From assembly GCA_011947345.1 (NCBI GenBank), contig JAAVTG010000717.1:1-64000 (forward strand): 64,000 nucleotides of DNA. The letters are read 5' to 3'. The stretch's first letter is position 1, and the number at the start of each line of letters is the position of its first letter. The position numbers were made by a program, and so were the translations under genes. Below, in pieces: positions 10,690-22,003 of this stretch. The DNA comes from Phytophthora quininea. Lineage: Eukaryota; Oomycota; Peronosporomycetes; Peronosporales; Peronosporaceae. A model generated the notes under the pieces. That model did not search any database, was not told the DNA's origin, and worked only from the letters and a program-made list of their open reading frames with translations.

Positions 10690-12617
10690 ATGCCACGTAT
10701 TAATTAGAATATGTATTATTCTGATTTGCTATATCGCAGAGCTACGCTAGAGGCATTTTGTCTCGTGAAGATCCACTCCGCGGACCTTATGACGATTGGC
10801 TGCGCTCGTGCCAAGAAAACCAAAATGCTGATGGTTGCACTTGAAATTGAGCAACGACAACGGCGACCCAACCTTGACTATCAGGTTTAAGAACGAACAG
10901 ACAGCATTCCAGCTCAGTCAAGGCCAATACGTCTAAAACAACATGCTCATGGAAGCACTCGACCTCTATTCGTGACACAGCTGATGGAGTACCCACTACA
11001 CAAAACTAGAAATATGATGCAAGATATAGAAACTCAATGAGACGGTACTGGCCGTCTCTGTGGGCTGTCTTCTGAGTCTGTCGCTCGATTAACAGATTGT
11101 AGCGTTTTACTAACTCAAGCCGTAAAAGTAAAAGTAGGGAATGTAAAAAGATTGAGTATAATTGTCCCCTATCTGGCCAAGTGGTAAACTTCTGGCTCCT
11201 ATGAGATGCCAGGTGGTGTGGTCTTTCTCGTAGCCCACACAACAGCCAGCTTCTTCCTTGGGGATTTGCCATCAGTAGACATTTCAATATCTATTACATA
11301 CGAGCCATAACGCATGTAGTTACTCACAGACAAAAGAAAGTACAAGCAGTGGACATGTATCAACTACGTTTTCCTTCATTGACGGCAAACGTCTGAATGA
11401 CTAGTGCCTCGTAAATTTAGATACCTTCAAGCCCACATGCAGCTCATGTGGAAGAAACCCACTTCCGAATCTAGGCAGAATGCAGGCCGGGTATCGACAA
11501 CCCATTTGAACATCAATGGGACTTGACGAGAAAGTTACAGCAAGGTCATGGGCAGAGGGCAGCATGCGGTGAGAGATTTGACAAGGATGCCTGCCGATAA
11601 TCCGGTCTCCACTATTCACCGAAAACGTTTATCAGATCAAGAAGAATCGTGAGATCTACGGTTTGCGAGAGAACATCCTTAATCTGACCTATAGGGCGCT
11701 ACAACCAGGACCTAGATGAGGCGTTTGCAGCGCCTCATCCTGATGTCACTCAATTCATTGAAGTAATTGAAAGGCAGATCCGGCAGAATGAAAGCACATA
11801 TGCTCAACAACAAAACTGTACTCGCGCGTCTCTCTATTGCCACATCGTTCTGATGTATCTTACCTTTCCCTGTCACCACGAACTGCCACCGATGGTTAGA
11901 GTGGTCTGACGGAGCGGATCCATGTACCGGACATCGGCGGACGAACTTTACGTGAAGAGTCAGACGCGACGGGATTTGAGTCCTCCATGGAGCTTTCCTA
12001 ACGGTTGTGCAAAAACCTAAAAGTGGTAAAGAATCTGGACTGTTCTTGCGGACCATGCGTTTAAAAACATTCGGTTAAGTTGCGGACAAAATTATAAAAT
12101 TTGGACTGACTACAAAGATCAAAATTCATGGGACTTCTCTGACTCAAATACTAGGTCACTTTAGCCGTTAACAATAGCAATTGATGCAATTATGTAACAT
12201 ACGCGTGTCTTGATCAAACTCTAATTCATAATGCACTTCTTTCATCGTGTTACTGTTCAAGTTTTAAACATACCTCTGAGACGACCGCTTCAGGACGCCG
12301 ATGTCGCAGCGATAACAGTAATTTCCATGGAAGGCCCGTGAGCACGTTGATTTTCGGGTGTAGGGTTTGCGGTGTTTGGTGCCTCGACGACGACCCTCCA
12401 GCAGCACCCTCCAACAGTACTTAGTTCGGTGGCTATGCCCCATGGAGGATATCTGGGAACCCTACGCTGCGCTCCTCGCCGTTGTTCCAGGCATGGCGGC
12501 GTACGAAGTCTGCTAACCTTACGATTGCAGCCCTATCGCGTCCCTCGAGGCGGGCGGTGTCGTCGTCGTTGACGTTGAAGGTAGGGTGACTGCGTTTGGC
12601 GACTCGAGGCATGTTGA
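10690..12617. other. AT-richer intergenic DNA, no intact gene
   Basis: No coding region is convincing. It holds one copy of a diverged repeat (11160-11640) and a small hairpin at 11715-11739 (GATGAGGCG, 7-base loop, CGCCTCATC). The rest shows nothing I can name. Confidence 0.5.
11160..11640 (+). repeat. Diverged direct repeat, copy A
   Basis: Patches match 13540-13960 in the same order and orientation: an AGCCCACACA..CTTCCTTG..CCATCAGTAGAC segment near 11240-11280 and an AGAAACCCA..CCGGGTATC..CATTTG..ACATCAA segment near 11450-11515. Spacing differs between the copies. Probably remnants of one old transposon family. Confidence 0.4.
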
Positions 12618-12650
12618 AAAATGAGTGTAGTAGTCTACTACACTCATTTT
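12618..12650. repeat. Perfect 16-bp hairpin with one-base centre
   Basis: AAAATGAGTGTAGTAG is followed by one T and then its exact reverse complement. A looser inverted pair (CAGTCAGT / ACTGACTG) follows at about 12657-12694. It looks like two transposon inverted-repeat tips joined, or a very strong stem; no gene end lies close enough to call it a terminator. Confidence 0.8.
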
Positions 12651-12809
12651 ACTACCAGTCAGTGCAGCTTCGGTTCGGTAGCTTACTGACTGCATATAGT
12701 ATCTCAGCATATGCGAATGGAAGCTGAAAGGTTGGGGATGTTAGTGAAGTCGAGCCGATGTAGCTGCCATGAATGCAATATATCCCCAGAAATAAAATGT
12801 TTTTTTAAG

Positions 12810-12990
12810 ACAAATTATCTTTTCTGGTAACGGAAGCGAAGAGATGACCGATCGGGTCACGGGGCTTCATTCCCGTCCCAGAGTGGATAACGTTTCGTAG
12901 CTGCATAGCGAGAAAAAATAATGCAGTGTGTATAGTACAAATCGAATGATCAATTTGAGTTGAAGCTTGTAAGCACCAAAATCGTTGCGA
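12810..12990 (+). repeat. Diverged direct repeat pair, left copy (right copy 14815-14995)
   Basis: Both copies contain GAAGAGATG, then ATCGGGTCACGGGGCTTC, then AATAATGCAGTGTGT or AAATAATGCAGTGTGT, then a matching stretch ending in TTTGAGTT(G/A)AAG(C/T)TTGT. The left copy has some extra or missing bases. Likely two fragments of the same transposon family, 2 kb apart. Confidence 0.55.
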
Positions 12991-13189
12991 CGATAGCGAC
13001 TGAAAGCCACAATAGTTCCATTTGATGGCAGTGATTTCATCTTGCTGGAGCCTCTCCAGATACGAAAGTCGTCCATCACTCCGTTAACCCCTTCAAACCG
13101 GAACGGATTTTGCGCATGAAAAGTACGAATCACTGGCGTGCACCGGTGCTTAAACGCGTACTGAAGGTTGTTTGCTTGTAGCTCACAAC

Positions 13190-13262
13190 TGTCGTTCCGT
13201 CTCGTGGTCCAAACATTGTTTCAATTTCTATCGTGTTTCTATTTCTAATTAATGCACCCATA
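13190..13262 (+). repeat. Copy of the repeat found at both outer ends of the large inverted repeat
   Basis: Reads TCGTGGTCCAAACATTGTTTCAATTTCTATCGTGTTTCTATTTCT. The same element, diverged, lies at 17344-17400 (plus) and 47395-47454 (minus), exactly where the 5 kb inverted repeat arms end. The minus-strand translations share RNTIE-ET-FG-R-GT, so it may be old coding sequence. Confidence 0.55.
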
Positions 13263-13539
13263 AGCACTAAAAAGACGGATAAAAAGGCCCCAATTGAACA
13301 GATGCATACCTCTTTTATCAATACAATTCAAAAGGCGATTCATTCAGCGTTTATTTATCGATAAAATCAGTAAGACACGTTTTAGAGCAGGATGATCGGG
13401 TTTCGAGCTTTTAAAGGGAGTTGTGTAAACATGAGACAGAGTTAAACACACAAATGAAACAAACAAACAAAAATATAATGCAACGCGATATAGGTATAGT
13501 CGCTAGAACTTTCCTCTTCACGACATCAAATCACAGCCG

Positions 13540-13960
13540 CGATGTGCCCAAGGACATCTTCTTACGGTTCCGAAGAGTCGCTGGTGGTCGAATCTATCGC
13601 ATAGCCCACACACACCGCTTCCTTGTGGCCATCGGTAGACGCTTTTTGCTGTATATTTCGTATTAAAAGGAGCCACCATAACTCTTGGCCAAAAAGAAAA
13701 GAAGCACAAATAAAACAAACAAAGGCAGATTAAGCTCTACTTCGTTGTTGCAAAAGTGCGGACGAGAAGGGTGTCACAAGTGTGGATGCCATCGATACCG
13801 CACTAAAAGAAACCCAAGTGGCAGAATACAGACCGGGTATCCATTTGTACATCAAATGGATCAATAGGAATGACGAAGAATCTACTTTAAGCTTTATAGT
13901 TACGCTGAAAATGAGTAATATTTTCCCGTGGACCCCATTTAGTAACTTCTATGAAGCCCA
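13540..13960 (+). repeat. Diverged direct repeat, copy B
   Basis: Partner of 11160-11640. It contains AGCCCACACACACCGCTTCC near 13603 and AGAAACCCAAGTGGCAGAAT near 13807. Confidence 0.4.
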
Positions 13961-14047
13961 TATTCGATCGAATGGTGAAATATCGGTGAAAATGGAGTGG
14001 AGCTGCGACAACCCAGAAGTGATACACAAAATGGAAATGAAATATTG

Positions 14048-14350
14048 AAAACTAATTGCGTGATCACTTCTAACTTTAAGTCTGCACAGGACGTCAATTT
14101 CAATGCCGAGACAGTTGCAACCTGTCTTGCTGGGCTTCCAACTTTTCAAAGTGGTTGTGCAATTGCCCATGAAGTTGTTCAGCTGAGGTGTGCAGCTCAC
14201 GTGCTGCAGTTGGCTGTGATTGAAGGGCTGGAAAAATGCCCCATCATCGACACGTCTGTCAGTCGCTTTTGCGACATTGTCAAGAAATTTACAGGTCAAC
14301 CAAAATCTCTGAAGCTTTGCTTGCTTGGAATCGCGTGGTCGTTGTTCACT
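14048..14350 (+). pseudogene. hAT transposase fragment
   Basis: About 95 codons reading CVITSNFKSAQDVNFNAET, then VQLRCAAHVLQLAVIEGLEK and VSRFCDIVKKFTGQPKSL. CAAHVLQLAV plus the later helix matches the RNase-H-fold core of hAT transposases (C-A-A-H-x-L-N-L-A-V). No flanking frame or inverted ends were found, so only a fragment is left. Confidence 0.6.
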
Positions 14351-15406
14351 TAATACATCTACATAGTAAGCTCAGTCCAAGCAGCTCGCAGGTCTGGAAT
14401 TTGTGCTTGTAGAGGTGGGTTGCTTCGATGGTCGTGTCGGTTTCCCTATTGCGGAACTAATCCATGCGAGCACGCATTGTTGCAATAGCAGCGCGGTGCG
14501 CATAGTCTCGGCCTGATTGAAGCGCAGAGCTTCAATGATCTAGTCAATGTCGCGTGACTTGTCCATGCCCCTCGCAATGCGCCTCGTTCCGGCTTGAGCT
14601 TGATGCACTTGGTCGGCCATTCGGAGTCCATGGTGATCTTAACTCTGCGTAGTTGCATGTCGTAAAGGAATAGGAAATGACGAGCGTGCTGCGCTCGTCG
14701 CTGTTATCCCAAACTGCGTGGCGGCGGACGAGGTGGGATCTCTTCACGGCACGGTGCCCCACCGTACCTGACTGACGCCAATCCCTGCTGGTACAGGCCA
14801 ATTATACATGGTATTCCGTCTTGGTGAACGGAAAAGAAGAGATGGTCGCTCCCAGCGTGGAATCGGGTCACGGGGCTTCGTAGACAACTGTTTTGGCGTC
14901 CTGTAGAAGAAGAGAATAACAAATAATGCAGTGTGTTTAACGCAAATTGAACAATCAGTTTGAGTTAAAGTTTGTGGTCATCAAAGTAATTGTGGCTTGG
15001 CAACAAAATACGTGTTCGTAAGAATACCGTACGAACACCGGTACCATTTACCGATTGTCACCTGTGGGGTGCAGCGGCGCTGGCACTCGCTCGGTGAAGA
15101 GGCTGGCAGCACCGCTGTCGGCAGTTTTGTGGACCGGGGATTTGAGGTAGGTCATCGACGAATTTGGTGATTGAAAGTCACGGCTTTAACCTCTGTAAGT
15201 ACCAGAGGCTAGCCAATTCAGTATCATATTGGGTCCAAGGTAAGAAATAATAAAGGTTTCAATTTGTCCCCACGCAATAATAAATACTGCCGCAATTTTT
15301 ATTTTATTTATCTTCGTCTTGATCTACGTCCTCTGCCTCTGCTTCCTGTGTCCACGCCCGTCGGGATGACTGCTCGATAATCCGCCAGCCAGGATATATC
15401 GATTTC

Positions 15407-15754
15407 TTAGGCCCCAAAGCGCGCGATGATGTCCTGTGGTAGGTCTTCAGCTGACTGTCATGTCAGTCCGGTAAACTCCACCCAGCCGACCAAATAAAAT
15501 GCATCGCCTGCTGGGCTGGTCTTCTTCGAGTATATAACTTCCACCGCATACAAGTTCTCGCCCTCAAACTCAGAGCTGTCGCTCTCAGATGACGTCGTGT
15601 CGACCATGTTGTCGAGCTGCGAGGAGCCAGCCGGCCCCCACTCGCCTATCAGCTCGGCCATTGTCGTTCGTCGCACAGGTTGCACATGCGTCTTGGAGCT
15701 TGTGCGACTGGCAAGTCGCACAATCTGGACCTGGCGCTTGTTCTTCTTGGGCAT
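15407..15754 (-). pseudogene. Chromodomain-like ORF with an in-frame TGA
   Basis: An ATG at 15754 opens a basic N-terminus (MPKKNKRQVQIVRLASR) followed by an acidic stretch. A chromodomain-like core reads YAVEVIYSKKTSPAGDAFYL and VGWVEFTGLT. The next codon (15458-15460) is TGA where chromodomains have Trp. The same frame then continues QSAEDLPQDIIARFGA to a stop at 15407. One base change (TGG to TGA) would explain it. Such domains occur on the integrase C-terminus of chromoviruses and as small transposon-linked ORFs; which applies here is unknown. Confidence 0.5.
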
Positions 15755-15849
15755 CGATGTCAACAACAACAATGGCATCGATGCCTATCAAACTGAAGTA
15801 ATAAGAGTTTTAAATAGTCGCACATGATTGGTCTATCTCTATGCACATT

Positions 15850-16334
15850 TTTGGTCTCTTTCCTATGCACTTTATTTTTAGAGATCTATAAATGACTACA
15901 CAATTTTCAAGTAGAGATACCATTATTAAGACTAAAGTGCATTTTTCTTTGACGACCGACCTTGTCTGCAATGCCCTCAATGAACTTCTTGACAGTCTTA
16001 ACAGTGACAGGCTGAAGCTTGTAATAGCTCGCATGAGGTCGTCCTCGACTTCGTGGAAGGGCATATTCCGCATGATGATCCACTGAATCCACTGGAACAG
16101 GTGGCTCGCTTCTTGAGGGACAAACCCACAGGAACTGAGCGATCCAGCGGAGCCACTCTGTGACGACGAATGCAGAGCCTCAAACCCCTCGTGTCTGCCT
16201 TCCAAATGGGCCAGAAGGTTGGAGTAGCCAGATCCTTGCACTTGCTTCCGATCATTGCCACAAATATTGCAGCGGAAGAGTCCTTGCCCGAGCGGGGAGA
16301 AGAAGAAGGCAATGAGATGCTCGTTGGATACCAT
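15850..16334 (-). pseudogene. BED-finger N-terminus of a hAT transposase, frameshifted
   Basis: From the ATG at 16334 a BED-type zinc finger is visible: LFRCNICGNDRKQVQGSGYS, then NLLAHLEGRH (CX2C...HX4H). It is followed by LFQWIQWIIMRNMPFHEVED, a segment typical of oomycete hAT transposases. Near 16030 the frame shifts to YYKLQPVTVKTVKKFIEGIA. The catalytic part is absent. It is a different family member from the complete hAT element at 17.5-22.2 kb. Confidence 0.65.
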
Positions 16335-16451
16335 GGCGATGTTGGGGGAAATCGGAATGAGCTCTAGCGCTCCACGAAGCTGTTGCCAAACTCTGAAACC
16401 GATCGGACTTCCTTGCCCAGTGGATATTGTTGACGGAAAAGCTGAAGTCAT

Positions 16452-17343
16452 CGAATCGACCGGTAAGTGAATTTATTCTAATTATTGGGACAATTTCGTA
16501 TTTAATTGGATATTAGTTGCCTCAGTAATAAATGTATTGATAAACCCCATTATTTATAAAATTGAATATTTTTCCGACCTCTGGTAAGTACCCCTGCCTA
16601 CACTCACGAAGCTGTGATGGTTGATTAGAGCCAAAAGGCTGGTGGAGTTGGTTGAATCCAGCCGTGGGTAATTGCGTGCTAATATATCCCCTGCTACAGA
16701 GGCGTCTGAGAGCTCAGCTAAACTTACTGTAGTGCTGTGACATATTCACGTGGCATTAAGTACGCTGTACGAGCAATCACTGCGAATACAATCGTACGTA
16801 TCTTATATATTTCAACTACTGAGACAACCCTCATGACATTACCCCCTGTTGGTCCACCTGGCTCGTTTCGCCGGCCGCCTCCATCTTGTTGTCAGCGGAT
16901 TGCTGGTGTGTTGGGACTCGCGTGGACACCGGCTGCTGATCTTAGTTGGTTCCAGCAGCTCATGTGTGTGGCTGCGACGCTAGTCGATCAGAACGTCCGA
17001 AACAAGTGTTGGCAGAGAGCGTTTAGCGCAAGGAAGCACAGGGAGGTCGAAGAACAACACCTTCGAGGTTAACACACTAAAGAAACTCAGTTCTCAACTT
17101 TCCATCAAGCTCACAAGTCCGTTCGTACATGACGTAGTGAGGCGGAGGCAAACTGCGTTGGGGGCTAGTGAATGAACCTGTTTGTGGTTTACTTGCTAAC
17201 TACGGCATAGATGAACTCATGAGAGCACCCCGAGGGCCTCCATGATGAGTACCGTTCTCTTTATTTTGTGTGCATGAAATATAAGTGTAAACACCCTTTC
17301 GTATCTAAACGTGCTGTCGAGTAACGTGCACTCCACTATCGTC
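16452..17343. other. Intergenic DNA between hAT fragment and inverted-repeat arm
   Basis: No supported gene. A 111-codon frame at 16737-17072 has no recognisable domain. The stretch from about 16640 to 17090 has the look of a retrotransposon terminal region, but no repeated LTR was found, so I do not call one. Confidence 0.4.
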
Positions 17344-17469
17344 CCGTTTCGTGTACCAAACTTCGTTTCAGTTTCTATCGTGTTTCTATTTTTTTCTTCT
17401 AAAATATGTATCCATGTGTCTGAATGATCGTTGCACTGCTCATTTCGACCGTCTGAAGCCTTCCATGCC

Positions 17470-17478
17470 GCGGTGAGC
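17470..17478. repeat. Target site duplication of the hAT element (left)
   Basis: GCGGTGAGC occurs immediately before the element here and again at 22213-22221 after it. The uninterrupted right arm has it once (reverse complement, near 47325-47335). hAT elements duplicate 8 bp; the ninth base is shared with the element's terminal C or G. Confidence 0.9.
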
Positions 17479-17844
17479 AGGGATGGCAAAAAAATATCGA
17501 AGGATTTTTATCGATTTAAAAATCTGAAAAGAATAAGTTTTATTTTTATTGTATGGATTTTTATCTTTTTATCGGTCAAAACGAAGCTGCGGTTTACTGC
17601 AGCCACGCTAATAGTGCGCTCCTGAAACTCGTGAAGCTCTGCAGCTTGGATCTCGTTAATGGCTCCACGATAAGGTTGCTGTCCTCAGACAGCGCCTACA
17701 CGACAAACGCCCCCGCCCCATCCTCGCGTCCTTCGCCCCTCCAGTATTGTTTCCTACGTGTCGTCTCAGCTAACGCCCGCCGCGACGCTAGCGAGTCCAG
17801 GACTACATCGACAACCAGTGCAGATCGGAGATAGCGGGGCCCAA

Positions 17845-18548
17845 GTAGCGGCCGCCAAGGAGATTATCATCCTGCCTCAGGTACGCTATGGCATCGTGTC
17901 CGACGGCTTCCCCATCTTCGGGTACCGCCGTCGCCCGCACATGCTCATCGGCTGGACCGTGTGCATCGTGGTGCTGCTGCTCATGTCCGTGATGACCATT
18001 GACGAGCCCTACTACTCGGTTCCTGCGGACCGCAAGGTTGACCCGAACGACGACACGTCCGAGATCATCGCACGCATCAACTTCAACGCATCGAGCGAGG
18101 GCGCTAAGCACGTCATCCTCATGTTCATGGCTGCCTTCGGCTACGTTTTGTCGGACGTGTGTGCCGACGGTAGCGTGTGCGAGCTCGCGCAACAGGAACC
18201 CGAGTCCAAGCGCGACAAGACCCAGTCAGCTATTTACACAGTCCGCTACATTTTCATAATCGCCGGCGAACAGTTTGTTGGCTTCTGCTCCAATGGCGAG
18301 GACTACGGTGGTGACTTTGACTTCTCACTGAGCTTATGCTCATCGTGACGGTGCCGGTTGCGCCAGTGCTTCCTGTTAGTGGATCTTCATCAAGGAGGAG
18401 CTCAAGCAACGCATCAACTTCCGCAAGTACATCAACGAGTTCTGGGACCTGTTGTGCAAGCGCGTCGTGTACCAGGTCATCGCCCACCACTTTTTGCCGG
18501 AACTTTCTCCAACATCTCGTACACTGCAAGCTCCCCGGTGCAGTCTTA
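17845..18548 (+). pseudogene. Folate-biopterin transporter (FBT/BT1) gene fragment inside the hAT element
   Basis: The translation matches the FBT family at several conserved blocks in order: YGIVSDGFPIFGYRRRPHML, a membrane helix (IGWTVCIVVLLLMSV), GYVLSDVCADGSVCELAQ, QSAIYTVRYIF. After a frame change it reads INFRKYINEFWDLLCKRVVY, QVIAHH, and in yet another frame FAGTFSNISYTASSPVQS before a stop at 18547. About one third to one half of a typical 12-helix FBT protein is present, without a start, and with at least two frameshifts. It lies between the inverted ends of the hAT element, so it was captured by it or inserted into it. Confidence 0.8.
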
Positions 18549-19746
18549 AATGGCGGCGAGCTGCTAACTGCAAGGTCTGCAGATCCACGGATTCGCTTCC
18601 GGCGCAACTGTACTGGCGATCTGCGGGGAGAGACTGCGTCCTGTGAGAGGACCGTTTGCGGTGTTGTGGCTGCATTCAACGAGCAAGAAATTGTTCTTTG
18701 CTCACTGGCCGGCGCATTTTGGTGTACAAGTTTAAGGGTAATAATGATGGTATGATCGTGGAAGCTGAGGAAGATACAATGGAGTTTACTCACAGTGAAT
18801 TGAAACAGTTCGTGTTGGGGATAAAACGTGGTGATGAGGAACTGAACTATCAGGAGCTGCCAGGGTCTGGAGTGTTTGTACTGAATCTGCAAGCTCAACC
18901 ATCAGATCGCTTGGAGTTCCATCTGTACAATCTAGTCCGAAAATTATCCCATGCTCTTTGTCAATTATTTTGACGGATCGATTCGACTGTGAGCTCCCCT
19001 TCGTTTTGAATGGTATTGAGGAACCGATCGGGTTGATATCGTCTGCGAGGGATTTTTGTAGTGTTGAGTGTGGTGCGATCCATTCCTTCTCGATCCCAGC
19101 CAACAGCTCGAGTTGCTGTTCTCTTTTCTGGTGGTTTGGACTTGCAGCTTTCATTCACTCCCCGTAGATGAACCTGTGAATTTGGTGACTGTCTACTTCG
19201 ATGAGAACTCGAACTTCGCATCGCCTAATCGATATGCTGCTGAGTTGGCACTGTGTGCTGTGTATCCAAAGCGCATGGAAGCTTGTTCGAATCAATGTTC
19301 CCCGGGAAGAGCTTGCCAGGAACCAAAATGAATTACAAGTGTTGATGGCTCCTAGCGATATCAACATGGACAAATGTCAGAGCCGACGTTTGGTTCTCAT
19401 CACGTGGTCGTGGAGAGCCGAAAGTGTCTCCCGAAGACGAAAACTCGACGTTGGAAGAGCTGAACGCGTTCCTCAAGTCACAACGTAATATCACAGCAAC
19501 GACAACGAGTCCACGGACGAGCCAAAAGCACTTCGAGTGATTGATCGGCAAAAAGCAGCATTTGGGACTTGGGGCTGCGCGTCAGCGACGGTGGCATGGT
19601 CATACGATAAGGGCAGGTGAAGGCAACTAGCATTAACATGGTGTGCATTAACAAACAACGTTTACAAGCTTGCGAAGTCAAGTCTGCAGCCGCCAACATT
19701 GTTAGTGCGCAGCATTTTAGGGGCACTTTGCGCCCTCGTAGGGTCT
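18549..19746. other. Unidentified cargo of the hAT element
   Basis: Between the FBT fragment and the transposase. Open pieces include 18719-18973 (VYKFKGNNDGMIVEAEEDT...ELKQFVLGIKRGDEELNY) and 19150-19330 (EPVNLVTVYFDENSNFASP). These read like real protein sequence with balanced composition but I do not recognise a family. They could be more captured host exons. Confidence 0.4.
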
Positions 19747-22003
19747 TCAATGAGATTTTCTCCTGTGGGAAGCTCTTGTTGTCAGCCGGGGGAAAGGAAT
19801 ACGCTCGGGCAGTGGTGGATCATCTTCCTCCTTCTCCTTTCTTTTCTGCTGGATGCCCGTATGCTGTTCCTGTAGGGTAGCGCGTTCAACTTCGTTGACC
19901 AACGCAGATTGTTCTCGCAAGTCACAGTCGTCGCCATTGTTCAAGTTTGACAGTACGCCACCCCAGTGAGCAACAACACCAGCAACAGGGGTTGCGTCTT
20001 CTTCGTCAGAGTCACCGTCCCCAGCGCCTGTTGCGTTGGATGACAACTGAGTTGCTGCAGCTTGCGATGTGGTAGGGGTCAGTGGCGATGCTCTGCGTGA
20101 AGTGGAGCTACATCGTTCTGGTGTTCCGAAAGCTGATAATCGCGGTCGTTCTTTTGCTTGTAGCAATCGCTTTGCTGGGTTTTCGATCTCTAATTTCTTT
20201 GACAGCTTCTCCCTCACGTGCCTGCGTAGAGCAACTATTTTTCGGGCTTTCTCCGCTTTCATCCGATTGCGGGTTGCTGTACGAACAAGAGCTAGCTCCG
20301 AGAAGTATCGCTCACACGTCGCTGTATTCACAGTCACCGAGAGGACTACCAACGCGAGTTTTGGCAGACAGTGATCATCGTGTCTGTTCTTCCAATGGCG
20401 CCAGAACGCAGGCACAGGTGACAGTGAAGATGTTGAGAAGTTGCTGAGGGTCTTCGGCGACTCGCCCATATATGTGCCGTCAAGCCAGTCGTCCAATTCC
20501 CCGCAAGTGTAGTTGCCTCTTCGCCAACAAGCCGTTTATAATAGTATTCAGCGATCTCACATATACTTTTCCGCCCAGACACCTTTGTGGCCACCAAATG
20601 ATTCGCATCTTGGAAGTATGCAGGATGTAAGTAGAGCGCAAGCAGAAAGAGAGGCTGTTCACATACAGCCCACCGCGCCTCGACTAGCTTCAGCAGGTCA
20701 TCTCTATAACGGGACGTGGAGTACTTCTGATACAAGTCCCGAAAGACGATGACTACATCCGCGAGTGTATTTTCATCGCTTTGGAGTTTAAACGAAGCGA
20801 AGCATATCGGGTAAATCACTTGCTCGGCTTCTCTGAGAGCTGCCCAAAAGCTATCGTTTAGAAGAACAGCAAAAACTGGATTGTAATCGGAGAACCCTCG
20901 ATATCTGGTGGCGAAGGCGCGCATTCCTGTCTCCACATGGAGAAGCGAGGCAAAGCAAGCCTGCATCGAGTTCCATCGTGTCAAGCAGAGCGTCTTGAAT
21001 TGCCAACATCTCCCGTAAATCTGATTCACAACTTCCAGCACACGCGGCAGCCATTTTTCGCTAGAAGCATTCAGAAAGTTCACAAGATCCTGGGCTTCTT
21101 TAGCAACCAGACAAAATGCATCAATCCGCAGAATACTTTTCACCAGGTTGTTCATGTCGTGCGCGAAGCACTTCAAAAATACAACTTTTGGCCACCGCAA
21201 AGCGAGAATTCGTCGAGCACGACCACATTGCCCGGCATCATCTGTGACGACGCATCCAATACACCAGCCCTTGGCTTCAGCCTCTTCGATGAGCTTTTCC
21301 ATCTGCTCCGCCAGCGCAAGGCCATCGTGGCGATGTCCTACTGGGAATAGACCCAGCGTATTGATAAATCCATGCAGTCCCACCTGAGCACCCAGGAAAT
21401 GGACCTTGCCGATATCTTGCCAGACATCACTAAGAAAGTTACCTCTACCGAACGAGGCACGCTGAAGTTTTAACCCCTCCTCTGTATCGTTCTCGATCAC
21501 TTCGTCAGCGTAATCCGCCAGCATGGAGCCACCTAAAACACGCCGAGTCGGAAGCTGGTCAACAAAACGAGAATCCAAGCTTTCAACAAAACGAATTGTG
21601 GAACCCTTTTCGACGAAGGCATCAGGCAATAGGTTTTCAGCTTGAAACTCGAGCAGTCGTTTCAGTATGATGTCTACTTGGGCTTGTGAAAGAGGAGTTG
21701 ATCGGGAGTTTTCGCTGATGGCCTGTGTCTCGCGGCGAGCTGTTTCCTCGAGGTGCACAGCAGCTTGGCGAGCCATGCGAGCCTCTGGCGTATGTTGGCA
21801 AACCTCGAGGTGGCGCTTCAAAGCCTTCACACTCCCATGAAGTTTTTCACGACGATCGCTGCTGCAGCCTCAGGGCTTGTTTCTGCGAGTTTCTCTTTCG
21901 CGCCGATGCAGTGAAGGCACAGGTGAAATGTCTCTTTCCAACTGTTACTCGGTATGCTTGTGTCTTGGAATTGCAGGCGAATATCGTCGGGCTTCCTGCC
22001 CAT
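19747..22003 (-). pseudogene. hAT transposase with N-terminal zinc finger, two frameshifts
   Basis: Reads leftward from a likely ATG at 22003 (MGRKPDDIRLQFQD). A C2HC/BED-like finger (FHLCLHC...LKRHLEVCQH) is split by a frameshift near 21835. The catalytic core follows: VTDDAGQCGRARRILALRWP, FLKCFAHDMNNLVKSIL and LCLTRWNSMQACF are typical of the oomycete hAT RNase-H fold. The C-terminal dimerisation block is SVTVNTATCERYFSELALVR, in a second frame after a break at the C-run 20499-20502, where one more base restores reading. The last 140 residues are charged and low in complexity. It would cut and paste the element. It is broken as sequenced, but at least the second break may be a sequencing error, so activity cannot be excluded. 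Confidence 0.85.

Noticed and set aside
11715..11739. 9-bp hairpin considered as a terminator
   Set aside because: No gene ends near it and the genome is eukaryotic; chance cannot be excluded.
16737..17072. 111-codon frame considered as a gag start of a gypsy element
   Set aside because: No zinc knuckle, protease or repeated LTR nearby; the resemblance is too vague.
20069..20447. Plus-strand frames with hydrophobic stretches in the hAT transposase C-terminus
   Set aside because: They overlap the conserved dimerisation domain on the minus strand, which is the real coding strand.
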